Below, piece by piece: positions 9,010 to 17,866 of a DNA stretch of 64,000 bases; within the stretch, counting starts at the first letter, position 1; each line of letters opens with the position of its first letter. Origin of the DNA: Faecalicatena_A orotica (lineage in GTDB: Bacteria > Bacillota > Clostridia > Lachnospirales > Lachnospiraceae); the NCBI RefSeq assembly GCF_040545875.1, contig NZ_JBEPMR010000005.1; one strand, written 5' to 3'. The notes under the pieces are model-generated. The model did not search any database and was not told the DNA's origin. It worked only from the letters and a program-made list of their open reading frames with translations. A program made the translations under genes and the position numbers.

Positions 9010-9897
9010 TTACAGTACAGATGCTATGCTGCCAATTTTGATGTTCTCTAACAGAAGCTGGAGTGGCTTTGTAACATATTTGTTCCTATGAAGCAATACC
9101 AGCATTTGATTTTCCATTTCAATACCTTCTATTTGGAGGAAACGCAGCCGCCCAGCCTCCACGGAATCAAGTAATAGTTTTTCCGGCAGGACCGTAATTC
9201 CCATTCCAGCTTCTGCTGCTTTGGCCAGTGTAAGTGAATTAACGCTTTCCCAGACCGGCTCTGCTTTCAGATTTGCCGCCACAAGCATATGGTCAAATGT
9301 ATCACGGACTGCGCTTCCCTGTTCCCTCAGAAGCAAAGGATATCCGCATAGCTGCCGCAGGGTAGCGGACTGGCTGGAAACAGAAAACCCCGGTGAGCAG
9401 GCTGCCCGCAGCAGGTAAGACCCCAGTGTAATTGTTTCAAAATCACCTTTCGGCGCAGCGCCTTCCCAAAAAGCAACATCCGCATCCCCACGCTGTAAAA
9501 TATCAAGGACCGCCTTCGCACTTGCAACTCTGACAAAAATCTGCTGTTCAGGGTATACTGCACGAAATTGGTTCAGTATTTGAGGCAGCACAAATGAGGC
9601 AATCGTAATGCTGGAAACGACATGGATTGGCGTGTTCTCCTCTAAATGAGAGATCCGCCTGTCCAGATTTCTGCTGGCAATCAGTATCCCCCGTGATTCT
9701 TCCAGAAGAGACCTGCCGCATGGTGTGACTGCCACTCCCTTTGGCCGGCGCTCGAAAAGGGCCGTTCCAGCTTTCGCCTCTAATTCTGCCACGGCATGAG
9801 ATACCGCTGATTGTGTAATAAACAGCTTTTTAGCGGCGCCTGTAAAAGAACCGGTCTCTGCAATTGCTTCCATAATTTCTAAATATCTAATATTCAT
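9010..9897 (-). CDS. LysR-family regulator divergent from the chromate transporter genes
   Basis: A 295-residue LysR-type regulator with an N-terminal winged helix-turn-helix (ETGSFTGAAKKLFITQSAVS) and a C-terminal substrate-binding domain. The ATG at 9897 is preferred because GAGG lies 5 nt upstream; a GTG two codons earlier has no ribosome site. It is transcribed away from the two-gene chromate-type transporter, and a 20-bp dyad lies between them. This suggests it regulates that transporter. Its effector cannot be read from the sequence. Confidence 0.88.
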   Translation of the reverse strand: MNIRYLEIMEAIAETGSFTGAAKKLFITQSAVSHAVAELEAKAGTALFERRPKGVAVTPCGRSLLEESRGILIASRNLDRRISHLEENTPIHVVSSITIASFVLPQILNQFRAVYPEQQIFVRVASAKAVLDILQRGDADVAFWEGAAPKGDFETITLGSYLLRAACSPGFSVSSQSATLRQLCGYPLLLREQGSAVRDTFDHMLVAANLKAEPVWESVNSLTLAKAAEAGMGITVLPEKLLLDSVEAGRLRFLQIEGIEMENQMLVLLHRNKYVTKPLQLLLENIKIGSIASVL

Positions 9898-9934
9898 ATT
9901 CACCTCAACAGCATGAGTAAAATTGATGGTAACA

Positions 9935-9978
9935 GTAAAATTATATCATTTTACAGATTCCACTACAAGCGCTATACT
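9935..9978 (+). promoter_or_regulatory. Operator dyad and promoter of the chrA pair
   Basis: GTAAAATTATATCATTTTAC (9935-9954) has perfect 7-bp arms. It overlaps a -35 TTTACA (9950-9955), which is followed after 17 nt by TATACT (9973-9978). The layout fits LysR control of the plus-strand transporter and of its own gene on the other strand. Confidence 0.7.
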
Positions 9979-10022
9979 TATGGAAATACGCAAATCAATG
10001 CATAGAAAGGATACTTTTATTC

Positions 10023-10583
10023 ATGAAGAACAGAAATACTCATTTATGGCTGTTAGCGGTCAATCTATTTATCAGCACCTTCACATTTGGCGGCGGCTAT
10101 GTGGTTGTACCTATGGTGCGCCGTTTTTTTGTGTGGAAAAAACGATATTTTACGGAAGAAGAACTGATGGATATGGCTGCAGTCGCCCAGTCTGCCCCCG
10201 GCGCAATCGCTATCAATTTATCCGCCCTTGCAGGCTATCACGTTGCGGGGATGACAGGTGTCCTGATCAGCTGCATAGCGGCGGTTCTTCCGCCACTGCT
10301 CATTCTCGGCATAGTGTCAGCCTTCTACACCGCTTTTATCTCCAACGCGGTCGCTGCTGCCGTTTTAAAAGGAATGGAGGCCGGTGTGGCCGCCCTCATG
10401 GTTGATTTAGTTGCCGATATGTGTGCCCTGATCATAAAAGAGCGCTCTCTTTTCCTTACCATGATGATCCCGGCCGCCTTTCTCGCAAATTTTTTCCTGC
10501 ATATCAATGTGGCCCTCATATTGATTGTCTGCTGCTTTTTCTGCATTGTGCAGGTTTTCCGTAGAAAGAGAGGTACAAAATGA
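10023..10583 (+). CDS. chrA: Chromate transporter family, N-terminal-type half
   Basis: A 186-residue membrane protein, one half of a two-gene CHR-family transporter. It has the FGGGYVVVPM motif near residue 25 and the APGAIAINLSA motif of the family. Long-chain ChrA has both halves in one protein; here they are separate genes overlapping by 4 nt (ATGA). The family exports chromate in exchange for sulfate-like anions in studied cases. In gut anaerobes the true substrate is unproven. A LysR gene lies upstream in divergent orientation. Confidence 0.87.
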   Translation: MKNRNTHLWLLAVNLFISTFTFGGGYVVVPMVRRFFVWKKRYFTEEELMDMAAVAQSAPGAIAINLSALAGYHVAGMTGVLISCIAAVLPPLLILGIVSAFYTAFISNAVAAAVLKGMEAGVAALMVDLVADMCALIIKERSLFLTMMIPAAFLANFFLHINVALILIVCCFFCIVQVFRRKRGTK

Positions 10584-11146
10584 ATACAGCTTTTCGTCTG
10601 TTCTGGATGTTTCTAAAAATTGGACTTCTCAGTATCGGCGGCGGTTACGCAATCATTCCCCTGATCCAGGAACAAGTCGTTAAACGCTCCGGCAGCATCA
10701 GCCCTAAAATGTTCACGGATATCATCACAATTTCCCAGATGACACCCGGGCCACTGGCAGTAAACACAGCCACATTCGTCGGAATCCAGATCGGAGGCAT
10801 CGTCGGGGCAGTCGCAGCAACGCTTGGCTGTGTGCTTTGTGGCGTGATTATCTGTCTGTTTCTGCATCGCTTTTTTCAAAAGCACAAAGAATCTTCCTAT
10901 GTATTTGAAGTACTAAAGGGTCTGAAATCGGCATCTTTAGGCCTCATTATCTCGGCAGCCGTGACCATTATCTCGATTGCATTTTGGGGAACACAGGCAC
11001 TGGAAATCAAAAATGTCATATCCCTGATGAACTGGACTGCACTGGCGGTCTTCTCCATCATGCTCCTCGTTCTGCGCAAGTGGAAACTGAATCCCGTGCT
11101 TGTCATGCTCATCAGCGGAATGGCAGGACTGGTCCTTTACCTGTGA
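10580..11146 (+). CDS. chrA: Chromate transporter family, C-terminal-type half
   Basis: A 188-residue partner of the preceding gene, with five to six hydrophobic segments, the IGGGYAIIPLIQ motif and the family's TPGPLAVNTATFVG motif. The start codon overlaps the previous stop as ATGA, so translation is coupled. The pair would assemble as a short-chain CHR heterodimer in the membrane. Confidence 0.87.
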   Translation: MNTAFRLFWMFLKIGLLSIGGGYAIIPLIQEQVVKRSGSISPKMFTDIITISQMTPGPLAVNTATFVGIQIGGIVGAVAATLGCVLCGVIICLFLHRFFQKHKESSYVFEVLKGLKSASLGLIISAAVTIISIAFWGTQALEIKNVISLMNWTALAVFSIMLLVLRKWKLNPVLVMLISGMAGLVLYL

Positions 11147-11316
11147 TGCAGAAAACAACGAGCAGGCCGCATCCTGTTATCCGCTCACGATACGAAAGCT
11201 CGTTCGCTGGTTATGATTTACCACTTTGACGCGTTCCCCCGTGTGTTTGACAAGCCCCCTTAACTTTTCTAAAATAGGGAAATCAAATATTTTTACATTA
11301 CAGGAGGACCCTCGTT

Positions 11317-12312
11317 ATGGAACAGGATACGATCAGGATACTGGCTTTTGAAGTCAGGGATGACGAAAAAGATATTTTTAAGAAGGCTGCCGGGGATCTG
11401 GCTGCCGAAGTCACGCTTCTTCCGGACATACTGAATCTGGATACGGTTGACCAATGTGCCGGATATGCCGGTGTAACAACGCTTGGAATGAGCAGGATCA
11501 GCCCGGAAGTGCTGGACCGTTTAAAGGAACTGGGGGTAAAATACCTTTCTACAAGAACGATTGGATACAATCACATAGACGTTAATTACGCTAAAAAGAT
11601 AGGGATACACATCTTAAATGCGGAATACGCACCGGAGAGTGTTGCTGATTTTACGATTATGCTGATGCTTCTTGTCCTGCGCAAGTATAAACCGGCCGTA
11701 TACCGCCAGAATGTAAATGACTATTCTCTGAACGGCCTGCGCGGCAGGACCTTGAAGAGCATGACAGTCGGCGTGGTCGGGACCGGGCAGATCGGGCAGA
11801 CCGTTATTCGTTCACTGAGCGGCTTCGGGTGCAGGATTCTCGCCTATAACCGCACTCCCCGCCAGGAATTAGAGGAGTATGCTGAATTTGTCTCACTTGA
11901 AGAATTGTATACCAGAAGTGATGTCATCACGTTTCATCTTCCCCTTACGGAGTCTACAAAGTATATGGTCAACAGGGAAACACTCTCTCATATGAAAGAC
12001 GGTGTAATCCTGATCAACACTTCCCGCGGAGAACTCATGGACCGGAAAACACTGATACACGGCATAGAATCCCTGAAAATCGGTGCCCTCGGCCTGGATG
12101 TGTTTGAAGATGAGCGTTCCATCTATCACGAGAGCAGAATCAACGACATCATAGCCAACCGGGACATGGCGTACTTAAGGCAGTTTCCAAATGTAGCCAT
12201 GACGCAGCATATGGCTTTCTATACCGAATCCGCCATTGAAGAGATGGTAGACTGCGGCATCCGTGGGATTGTCAGCATGCACAGAGATGGGACGTGGAAA
12301 AAGGAGCTGTAA
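11317..12312 (+). CDS. D-2-hydroxyacid dehydrogenase, VanH/D-lactate dehydrogenase type
   Basis: A 331-residue NAD-dependent dehydrogenase. STRTIGYNHIDVNYAKK resembles the VanH/D-LDH substrate loop, with the catalytic Arg expected further on. The nucleotide fold is VGVVGTGQIG, followed by NTSRGELMD. TQHMAFYTESA carries the catalytic His, as in the TPHTAFYT motif of D-lactate dehydrogenases. GGAGG stands upstream of the ATG. It would reduce pyruvate or a related 2-keto acid to the D-hydroxyacid. No VanA/VanX-like gene lies nearby, so resistance is not implied. It is a single gene convergent with the osmolyte ABC operon. Confidence 0.85.
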   Translation: MEQDTIRILAFEVRDDEKDIFKKAAGDLAAEVTLLPDILNLDTVDQCAGYAGVTTLGMSRISPEVLDRLKELGVKYLSTRTIGYNHIDVNYAKKIGIHILNAEYAPESVADFTIMLMLLVLRKYKPAVYRQNVNDYSLNGLRGRTLKSMTVGVVGTGQIGQTVIRSLSGFGCRILAYNRTPRQELEEYAEFVSLEELYTRSDVITFHLPLTESTKYMVNRETLSHMKDGVILINTSRGELMDRKTLIHGIESLKIGALGLDVFEDERSIYHESRINDIIANRDMAYLRQFPNVAMTQHMAFYTESAIEEMVDCGIRGIVSMHRDGTWKKEL

Positions 12313-12323
12313 TCTCCGTCTTT

Positions 12324-12941
12324 TCATATCCGCTTCTCCACTGCCTTGAACACCCCGTTGATAACTAGGGCGAGTCCCGCTGACAGTACACTTCCTGCTA
12401 TGATCTTATAGATATTCAGTGTACGCAGACCGTCAAACAGGATTGTCCCGAGACCTCCCGCATTGATCATGGCTGCAATAGTGGCTATCCCGATCGTTGA
12501 TACAACCGCGAGCTGTATTCCTGTGAAAAAGGCTTTTTTAGACAACGGCAGGCGCACCTTCCAGAGCACCTGCAGGCGCCTCATCCCCATCCCTTCAGCT
12601 GCCTCGATAACTGCAGGATCAACCTGATAAAGCCCGGATATAAAATTTCTCAGGAGCAGGTATTGATTATATGCAATCAAAACAATCTCCGCCGTTGTCT
12701 TCCCCAGGCCGGTAACCGGAATCAGCAGGGCAAACAGCGCCAGACTCGGTACGGAATAAAGTACAGAAAAAGCCTGAATCATATATTCTCCCGCCCTTCT
12801 CGAATACACCGCCGCAACAGTCAGTACTGCAGCGATCAGCAGGGAAAAAACAAGGGTTACGACTACCAGCTCCAGATGCTCCAGAAGCGCTTCCAGAAGA
12901 TCATCGTAATGCCTTGACAGGTACTTCATCATGCCGCTCAT
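12324..12941 (-). CDS. OpuC/Egt-type ABC transporter permease
   Basis: A 205-residue permease of the glycine betaine/carnitine/choline (OpuCB/OpuCD) type with about six helices. The EAA-like loop is IEAAEGMGMRRLQVLWKVRLP. The start at 12941 (MSGMMKY) overlaps the ATPase stop as ATGA, and GGGAGG precedes it. It is the last gene of a three-gene operon: permease-binding-protein fusion, ATPase, second permease. Two permeases and one ATPase fit an Opu-type importer. Confidence 0.87.
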   Translation of the reverse strand: MSGMMKYLSRHYDDLLEALLEHLELVVVTLVFSLLIAAVLTVAAVYSRRAGEYMIQAFSVLYSVPSLALFALLIPVTGLGKTTAEIVLIAYNQYLLLRNFISGLYQVDPAVIEAAEGMGMRRLQVLWKVRLPLSKKAFFTGIQLAVVSTIGIATIAAMINAGGLGTILFDGLRTLNIYKIIAGSVLSAGLALVINGVFKAVEKRI

Positions 12942-13708
12942 ACATATCCCTCCCACAGCTTTTCCTGCTCTCTGGCAGACCGGATCAGCGCGGCAGTGAA
13001 CCCGTCTGCCGGATTCCGGATAATATTCTGCGGGGTATCGAACTGGCATATCTTCCCTTCATTCATGATCATGACCTTTGTTCCCAGCTTAAACGCCTCA
13101 TGTATATCATGCGTTACAAGAAGGAACGTCTTCTTCAGTCCGCCGTGAAGCCGGAGCAGTTCCTCCTGCAGGCCGATTCTCGTAATGGCATCTACCGCGC
13201 CGAAAGGTTCGTCCAAAAGCATGATCTTCGGCTCCACCGCAAGTGCCCTTGCAAGTCCTACCCTCTGCTGCTGCCCTCCGGAAAGCTGTGAGGGATATCG
13301 GCCGCAGAATTCTTCCGGGTCTAACTCTACCATTTTCAGGAGTTCCCTCACTCTTTCCTTTGTCTTCTCCTTATCCCACTTTAGAAGCTTCGGGACTGTT
13401 GCTACATTTTCTTCAATCGTCATATGGGGGAACAGGCCGGTCTGCTGGATCACATATCCAATCCGCCTCCTCAGCTTTACAACATCAAGGCCAGAGGTAT
13501 CCTCTCCAAATAAGAAGATCTTTCCTGCTTCCGGTTCATATAGGCGGTTGACCATCTTCAGCAGTGTCGTCTTACCGCAGCCGGATGAACCCAATATAGT
13601 AATGAATTCCCCTTCCTCTACAGAAAATGATACATGGTCTACCGCATAGTACCCTGATCCATTAAATTTTTTACTAACATCCCGGAATTCAATTGCCGGT
13701 ACTGACAT
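12938..13708 (-). CDS. OpuCA/EgtV-type ABC transporter ATPase
   Basis: A 256-residue ATPase with Walker A GSSGCGKTT, signature LSGGQQQR, Walker B IMLLDEPFGAVD and H-loop VTHD. It resembles the quaternary-amine ATPases (ProV/OpuCA) but stops without the C-terminal CBS pair, as in short EgtV-like forms. Osmosensing through CBS domains is therefore not expected. It lies 12 nt after the fused permease-binding-protein gene and overlaps the next permease by 4 nt. Confidence 0.9.
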   Translation of the reverse strand: MSVPAIEFRDVSKKFNGSGYYAVDHVSFSVEEGEFITILGSSGCGKTTLLKMVNRLYEPEAGKIFLFGEDTSGLDVVKLRRRIGYVIQQTGLFPHMTIEENVATVPKLLKWDKEKTKERVRELLKMVELDPEEFCGRYPSQLSGGQQQRVGLARALAVEPKIMLLDEPFGAVDAITRIGLQEELLRLHGGLKKTFLLVTHDIHEAFKLGTKVMIMNEGKICQFDTPQNIIRNPADGFTAALIRSAREQEKLWEGYV

Positions 13709-13720
13709 CTGGGCGTCCTC

Positions 13721-15313
13721 CTATTTTATCGACTCGTAATAGTCCAGAGCAACATCTTCATACTCTTCTTTATCCACATCAACTTTTGCATTCAGGGCTG
13801 TAACGGATTCTGTATCCATCTTCGCACTGATTCCATTTAAAATATCTGCGATATCGGGGTTCGCCTCAAGCACATTGTCCCGCACAACAGGGGCAAGATT
13901 ATAAGGCGGCCATACCATCTTGTCATCCTCAAGCAGTGTAAACTTGTCTTTATTTGCAAGCTGGCCCTCTGTTGTGTAAGCAGGGGTCACATCTGCTTCA
14001 TCCTTTGAGAGCACCTCATATTTCAGACCGCCGTCATATACTTTAGAGGACTTCCAGTCAAATTTACCATAAGCCTTTTCCAGCGCTGGAATTCCGTCTT
14101 CTCTCTCATTAAATTCTCCCTGAGAGGCAAAACGCAGCTCGGAGGCATGCTTCTGTAGGTCGGAGATTGTCTTGATTCCCAGTTTATCTGCCACTTCCGT
14201 CCGTATTACGAGCCCCTGCCCGTCATTCGCCTTAGAATAATCCAGCCACGTCAGCTGGAACTGCTTTTCATACTCATCTTTCACAGTATCATATACTTCC
14301 TGCGGATCCGTAATAAAATCCATATCCAGAACAGAAAGAAGCCCGGTTCCCGTGTATTCCGGGTACATATCGATCTCATCATTTACAATAGATGTATGGA
14401 TAACCGAACCTGCAATATCGAACACACGCTCCACTTCATATCCCGCGTCCTCCAGCGCAAGCGCATACACTTCTGATACGATCATACCCTCGGTAAAATC
14501 CTTTGACCCCACCCGGATTACCGTGCTTTTCTTATTTGATGTATCTCCGCCTGTTTTTGCATCCTTTTTGTTCCCGCAGGCCGTCAGTGATAACAGCATG
14601 ACTATGCACAGACACGCTGCCGTCAGTCTTTTCATTCTTGATTTCATATTCTTTTTTTCTCCTTTTTCTGTATATTTATATTTCATAAGCTGCTTTTCCA
14701 ACAGGTTAAAGAACACTCCCGTCAGAATAGAAAGTACCGCAACCGAGATCCCGCCTATCAGCAGCAGGTCCGTCCTGTAAAGTCCCAGGCCCGTCAAAAT
14801 AATCCCGCCCAGTCCGCCTGCCCCTATCTTGGCCGCAATCGTGGCACTGGCTATGATCTCTACCATAGCCGTTCTTGCCCCGGTCAGTATGGACGGCATG
14901 GCAAGAGGTACTTTCACCTTCCAGAATATCTGTCTCTTTGTCATTCCCATTCCGGCCGCAGTCTCCAGCATAAACTCCGGGACATTCTCAAACCCGTCCG
15001 CCGTGTTCATCAGTATAGACGGCACAGCCAGAAGCACAAGTGCTGTCATTGCAGGCCTGACACCGGTTCCCATAACCGGGATCAGCAGGATCAGGACGGC
15101 CAGACTTGGAATAATGCGCAGAACCTGAAACACACCGACGATCCATCTTCTGGACTTCCCATACCTGATGCAAAGGTATCCCAGAGGAATTCCTATCAGC
15201 ATAGCGACAACCAGAGCCATCAGGCTGATACTGATATGTTCCCACAGACAGGTCAGGTATTCATCCATACGGTTCGAAAAATATGACTGTATATTTGTCA
15301 AAACTTCATTCAT
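13721..15313 (-). CDS. Fused permease and substrate-binding protein (OpuC/EgtU type)
   Basis: A 530-residue fusion. Residues 1-210 form an OpuCB-like permease with the loop LETAAGMGMTKRQIFWKVKVP. Residues 255-530 form a quaternary-amine binding domain (GSKDFTEGMIVSEVYALALE, MYPEYTGTGLL). Such fusions are known for EgtU (ergothioneine) and OpuBC-type systems; ligands include betaine, choline, carnitine or ergothioneine. Between the domains sits what looks like a complete lipoprotein signal peptide from Met223 (MKSRMKRL, then LSLTAC with Cys246), preceded by its own ribosome site. Separate lipoprotein synthesis is therefore possible. Confidence 0.87.
   Translation of the reverse strand: MNEVLTNIQSYFSNRMDEYLTCLWEHISISLMALVVAMLIGIPLGYLCIRYGKSRRWIVGVFQVLRIIPSLAVLILLIPVMGTGVRPAMTALVLLAVPSILMNTADGFENVPEFMLETAAGMGMTKRQIFWKVKVPLAMPSILTGARTAMVEIIASATIAAKIGAGGLGGIILTGLGLYRTDLLLIGGISVAVLSILTGVFFNLLEKQLMKYKYTEKGEKKNMKSRMKRLTAACLCIVMLLSLTACGNKKDAKTGGDTSNKKSTVIRVGSKDFTEGMIVSEVYALALEDAGYEVERVFDIAGSVIHTSIVNDEIDMYPEYTGTGLLSVLDMDFITDPQEVYDTVKDEYEKQFQLTWLDYSKANDGQGLVIRTEVADKLGIKTISDLQKHASELRFASQGEFNEREDGIPALEKAYGKFDWKSSKVYDGGLKYEVLSKDEADVTPAYTTEGQLANKDKFTLLEDDKMVWPPYNLAPVVRDNVLEANPDIADILNGISAKMDTESVTALNAKVDVDKEEYEDVALDYYESIK
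14645..14667 (-). promoter_or_regulatory. Internal ribosome site and start inside the permease-binding-protein fusion
   Basis: AAAAGGAG lies 11 nt upstream of an in-frame ATG (codon 223 of the fusion, start base 14647). The following residues have the basic, hydrophobic and LTAC pattern of a lipoprotein signal. This could yield a free binding lipoprotein besides the fusion. Confidence 0.5.
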
Positions 15314-15605
15314 TCAACCAGTTCCTCTGTCTTTCGTAATTCTTCATATAGGATGTACTTTCCTCGTATGAAATAAGATGACAGGCTTATCTGTCAAAAT
15401 ACTTCACGGCACTTCTGAATATTATCTGCAGAAATCCCGCTATGATGTGTCTGTTCATCCAAATATCTTATAAATCGACAACAGACTGTAAGTGTAGTAT
15501 AAAACATCTCCTTCCTGAAAGCAAGAAAATATTCGAATATATGTTCTTTTCCACATTCTCTTTAATGTAGCTTTCTGACCTGCCCGGCAGGAGTCAGACA
15601 AAAGC

Positions 15606-16430
15606 CTACTTCTGCCGCACCTCTCTCGGAGAACATCCGTATATCTCATGGAACATCCGGTTAAACAATTTATAATTCGTGAAGCCATGTTTTTCTGCCA
15701 GTTCCATAATCCCATCACCTGTATTACAGATATCATAATAAATATGCATCAGCCTGACCTGGTTCACATATCTGGAGAACGTAACCCCCATATTCTTTTT
15801 GAAAAATCTGCTGAAATACTCGCGGCTCAGGTAAAAATGAGAAGAAATGTCTTCAAGCAGAATCTGTTCTTTATAATGTTCTTCTATATAATCTGTAATC
15901 TCGGCAAGACGGTCCAGACCAGAATCTTTCTCAGTAACCGCAGAATCCTGCCTGCGTTCTGCAAAATGGTTGATTACCTCAAACAGGACCTCCATAGCAA
16001 CTGCCTGACTCTGGAGATAATACCCCAGGGGCTGTGTAACATAGAGCGGGGGAAGACGTTTTAATAGATTACATATATCAAGGTATGCCTCCAGCTTCTC
16101 CTTTTCCAGATTTTCCCTTGTACATGAGATCTGCATTTCATCAATATCCTCCACATAGTTTTTCATCCGGTTTTTTGAATACTGGATAGCCACCATCATA
16201 GATGCCTTGGCACACTTCATCTCATGAATCTGGTTAGAGTCAACAAGCATAAACTCTCCGGCCACCATAGGATGATCCTTCCCGTCAAAGATTACATTGC
16301 CAATACCGTTCAGTATATAGATCAGTTCCACCGCTGCATGCCAGTGAGCCGGAACATATTTCCCCTTATTTGTATGATACTGAATGTCAATCCCTGTCTT
16401 CTCCAGCCTGTATAACGGTTCATATAACAT
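15606..16430 (-). CDS. AraC-family regulator with cupin sensor
   Basis: A 274-residue regulator. The N-terminal cupin barrel (HWHAAVELIYILNG, then DSNQIHEM) would bind a small effector. The C-terminal double helix-turn-helix (ISSHFYLSREYFSRFFKKNMG, and MELAEKHGFTNYKLFNRMFHEIYG) is the AraC DNA-binding domain. It is divergent from the first 58-aa protein gene with 172 nt between them. The shared upstream element of both 58-aa genes carries GTCAA direct repeats 22 bp apart, the spacing typical of AraC subsites. It is therefore the best candidate regulator for that pair. The 290 nt on its downstream side, up to the osmolyte operon, hold no recognised gene. Confidence 0.87.
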   Translation of the reverse strand: MLYEPLYRLEKTGIDIQYHTNKGKYVPAHWHAAVELIYILNGIGNVIFDGKDHPMVAGEFMLVDSNQIHEMKCAKASMMVAIQYSKNRMKNYVEDIDEMQISCTRENLEKEKLEAYLDICNLLKRLPPLYVTQPLGYYLQSQAVAMEVLFEVINHFAERRQDSAVTEKDSGLDRLAEITDYIEEHYKEQILLEDISSHFYLSREYFSRFFKKNMGVTFSRYVNQVRLMHIYYDICNTGDGIMELAEKHGFTNYKLFNRMFHEIYGCSPREVRQK

Positions 16431-16490
16431 TTCTTAATTCCTCCCTTCCGGTAAACTTTTATGTTCCTACCATATCAGACTATTCAAGTA

Positions 16491-16531
16491 ATGTCAATTT
16501 TGACATAATAAAAAGTCAAATTCTTATCTAA
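16491..16531 (+). promoter_or_regulatory. Conserved upstream element A of the 58-aa protein cassettes
   Basis: About 41 nt starting ATGTCAATT and containing TAATAAAAAGTCAAA and CTTATCTAA recur almost unchanged at 17754-17794. Each copy begins 112-113 nt before a start codon. GTCAA occurs twice, 22 bp apart (16493 and 16515). In this copy TGTCAATTTTGACA also forms a dyad. The spacing suits an AraC-type activator just upstream of a weak -35. Confidence 0.7.
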
Positions 16532-16602
16532 CATCCTTTAAACACGCATGATATCATTATAACTGTCAAAAGGAAATGTCAATAATGAAAGGAGAATGCA
16601 AT

Positions 16603-16779
16603 ATGAGTAACACATGTGCAGCAACAATGAATACAAGGACTTCTGTAAACTACGAGAAGAAGGCTACTTTACGTGAACGTATTAAAAAATACTTATCTGA
16701 AAACAGTGAAATGATCTGTTCCGGTCTCGTATCATTGAACGGCGGTATTTATATCCCATCAAGATATTCCGACAGATAG
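16603..16779 (+). CDS. Small protein of unknown function, 58 aa (copy 1)
   Basis: The start ATG has AAAGGAG 8 nt upstream. The 58 residues begin MSNTCAATM, continue with a basic amphipathic stretch (LRERIKKYL) and end LNGGIYIPSRYSDR. There is no signal peptide or membrane helix. I do not recognise a family. A paralogue lies at 17867-18043, with roughly half the residues identical by hand alignment: shared MSNTC start, SVNY-KK, L-ER--KY, GL--LNG-IYIP-R. The upstream element, ribosome site and terminator are also shared, so whole transcription cassettes were duplicated. The conserved C-terminal IYIPxR and Cys5 suggest a selected function; small regulator, signalling peptide precursor or protein-binding partner are all possible. 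Confidence 0.75.
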   Translation: MSNTCAATMNTRTSVNYEKKATLRERIKKYLSENSEMICSGLVSLNGGIYIPSRYSDR

Positions 16780-16830
16780 TGTGAACGAATATGAATCGGG
16801 AAAAAGCAGTCAAAAAACAGAAGAAAGAAT

Positions 16831-16871
16831 AAACAGCAGGTACTCCTCAATCAGGGAACCTGCTGTTTTTC
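16831..16871 (+). terminator. Terminator of 58-aa gene copy 1
   Basis: An 11-bp stem AAACAGCAGGT / ACCTGCTGTTT (16831-16841 with 16858-16868) is followed by T residues. A near copy follows the second 58-aa gene, and even the loops are similar (AATCAGG). It also sits just past the convergent nitroreductase gene and may serve both. Confidence 0.85.
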
Positions 16872-16882
16872 ATTTACCAGTT

Positions 16883-17674
16883 TTATTTCCAGATAATGTC
16901 GCCCTTCTTCCTCGGAGCCGTCCTTAAATATGTAACTGCCGGATAGCCAAGAAGCATACAGCACGCCACAGGTTTATCACCAATGCCGAGCCATTCCTTC
17001 AATTCCGGGCTTTTGCTGATAATTCGCATCATATACCCGTTATATAGGGCCCCGACCCCCTCGGCTGCTGCTACATTTTCTATATTCGCCGCAGCAATCC
17101 CTCCATCCAGCTGGTTGTCTGATGTTATCACGAGAAATGCCGGAGCATTGAATAACAGTTTATCCTTTTGTGGATTTGCCTTCCACTGTGAATAAAACAA
17201 TCCAAAAACCCTGCCATACAGAGGCGCCTCTTTTTTTAACCGTTCCACAATGGACGGCATCACTTCCCATACCAGTTTCCGGAATTCATCCATCCCATCC
17301 TGGACAAACGTAAATGTACACCCTTGTTGGTTTTTAGCCGTGGCAGAATACCTGCCGGCATCCAGAATACGCCCCGCCTTATCTTTTTCTATTTTGGCGG
17401 GCTTATATCTGCGGATACTTCTCCTGAACTTTACCGCATGGAGCATATTCTCCGGGTTTACATGAAAAGTCCCGGGATGATATTCTTCCACATCATCCAT
17501 ATCATATTCCGGAATTGACACCGCACAGACAGGACACAATGCCACACAGTGTCCGCACTCAATACAGCGTTTCGTAACTTCTGCCTTCCCGTCCTTCACA
17601 ATGATTACATCGCCGACACAATCCTCCTCACAGGCCCTGCACCCTATACATAACTCCTGGTCAATATTAACCAT
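16883..17674 (-). CDS. Ferredoxin-nitroreductase fusion flavoprotein
   Basis: A 263-residue protein. The N-terminal 60 residues carry two 4Fe-4S motifs (CIGCRACEEDC and CIECGHCVALCPVC). The rest is a nitroreductase domain with the FMN-contacting RRSIRRYK start and the SATAKNQQ segment. Clostridia carry many of these; they reduce nitro or other electron-poor substrates using ferredoxin-derived electrons. It lies on the opposite strand between the two 58-aa genes. An extended -10 (TGGTATAAT, 17700-17708) precedes it. A functional link with its neighbours is only suggested by position. Confidence 0.88.
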   Translation of the reverse strand: MVNIDQELCIGCRACEEDCVGDVIIVKDGKAEVTKRCIECGHCVALCPVCAVSIPEYDMDDVEEYHPGTFHVNPENMLHAVKFRRSIRRYKPAKIEKDKAGRILDAGRYSATAKNQQGCTFTFVQDGMDEFRKLVWEVMPSIVERLKKEAPLYGRVFGLFYSQWKANPQKDKLLFNAPAFLVITSDNQLDGGIAAANIENVAAAEGVGALYNGYMMRIISKSPELKEWLGIGDKPVACCMLLGYPAVTYLRTAPRKKGDIIWK

Positions 17675-17753
17675 AGCCGCACCCCCTCTTTTTTTCCATA
17701 TTATACCACCATATCCTTATTTCCGCCATTCTCAATCCAGAGCAGTAACTTCT

Positions 17754-17794
17754 ATGTCAATTCCGCCCTAATAAAAAGTCAAAAACTTATCTAA
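17754..17794 (+). promoter_or_regulatory. Conserved upstream element B of the 58-aa protein cassettes
   Basis: The second copy of the element at 16491-16531: ATGTCAATT, then TAATAAAAAGTCAAA, then CTTATCTAA. The two GTCAA repeats are again 22 bp apart (17756 and 17778). Downstream a -10-like TATAAT follows within GATAATATAATTACTG. Conservation beyond the coding sequence argues for shared regulation. Confidence 0.7.
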
Positions 17795-17866
17795 TAACCG
17801 AAAAATGCATGTGATAATATAATTACTGTAATCAAGAATTCTAAAAGATCGAAAGGAGATTATATC

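Noticed and set aside
11317..12312. VanH as part of a vancomycin-resistance operon
   Set aside because: The dehydrogenase is of that type, but no ligase, VanX or two-component genes are adjacent; D-lactate metabolism is more likely.
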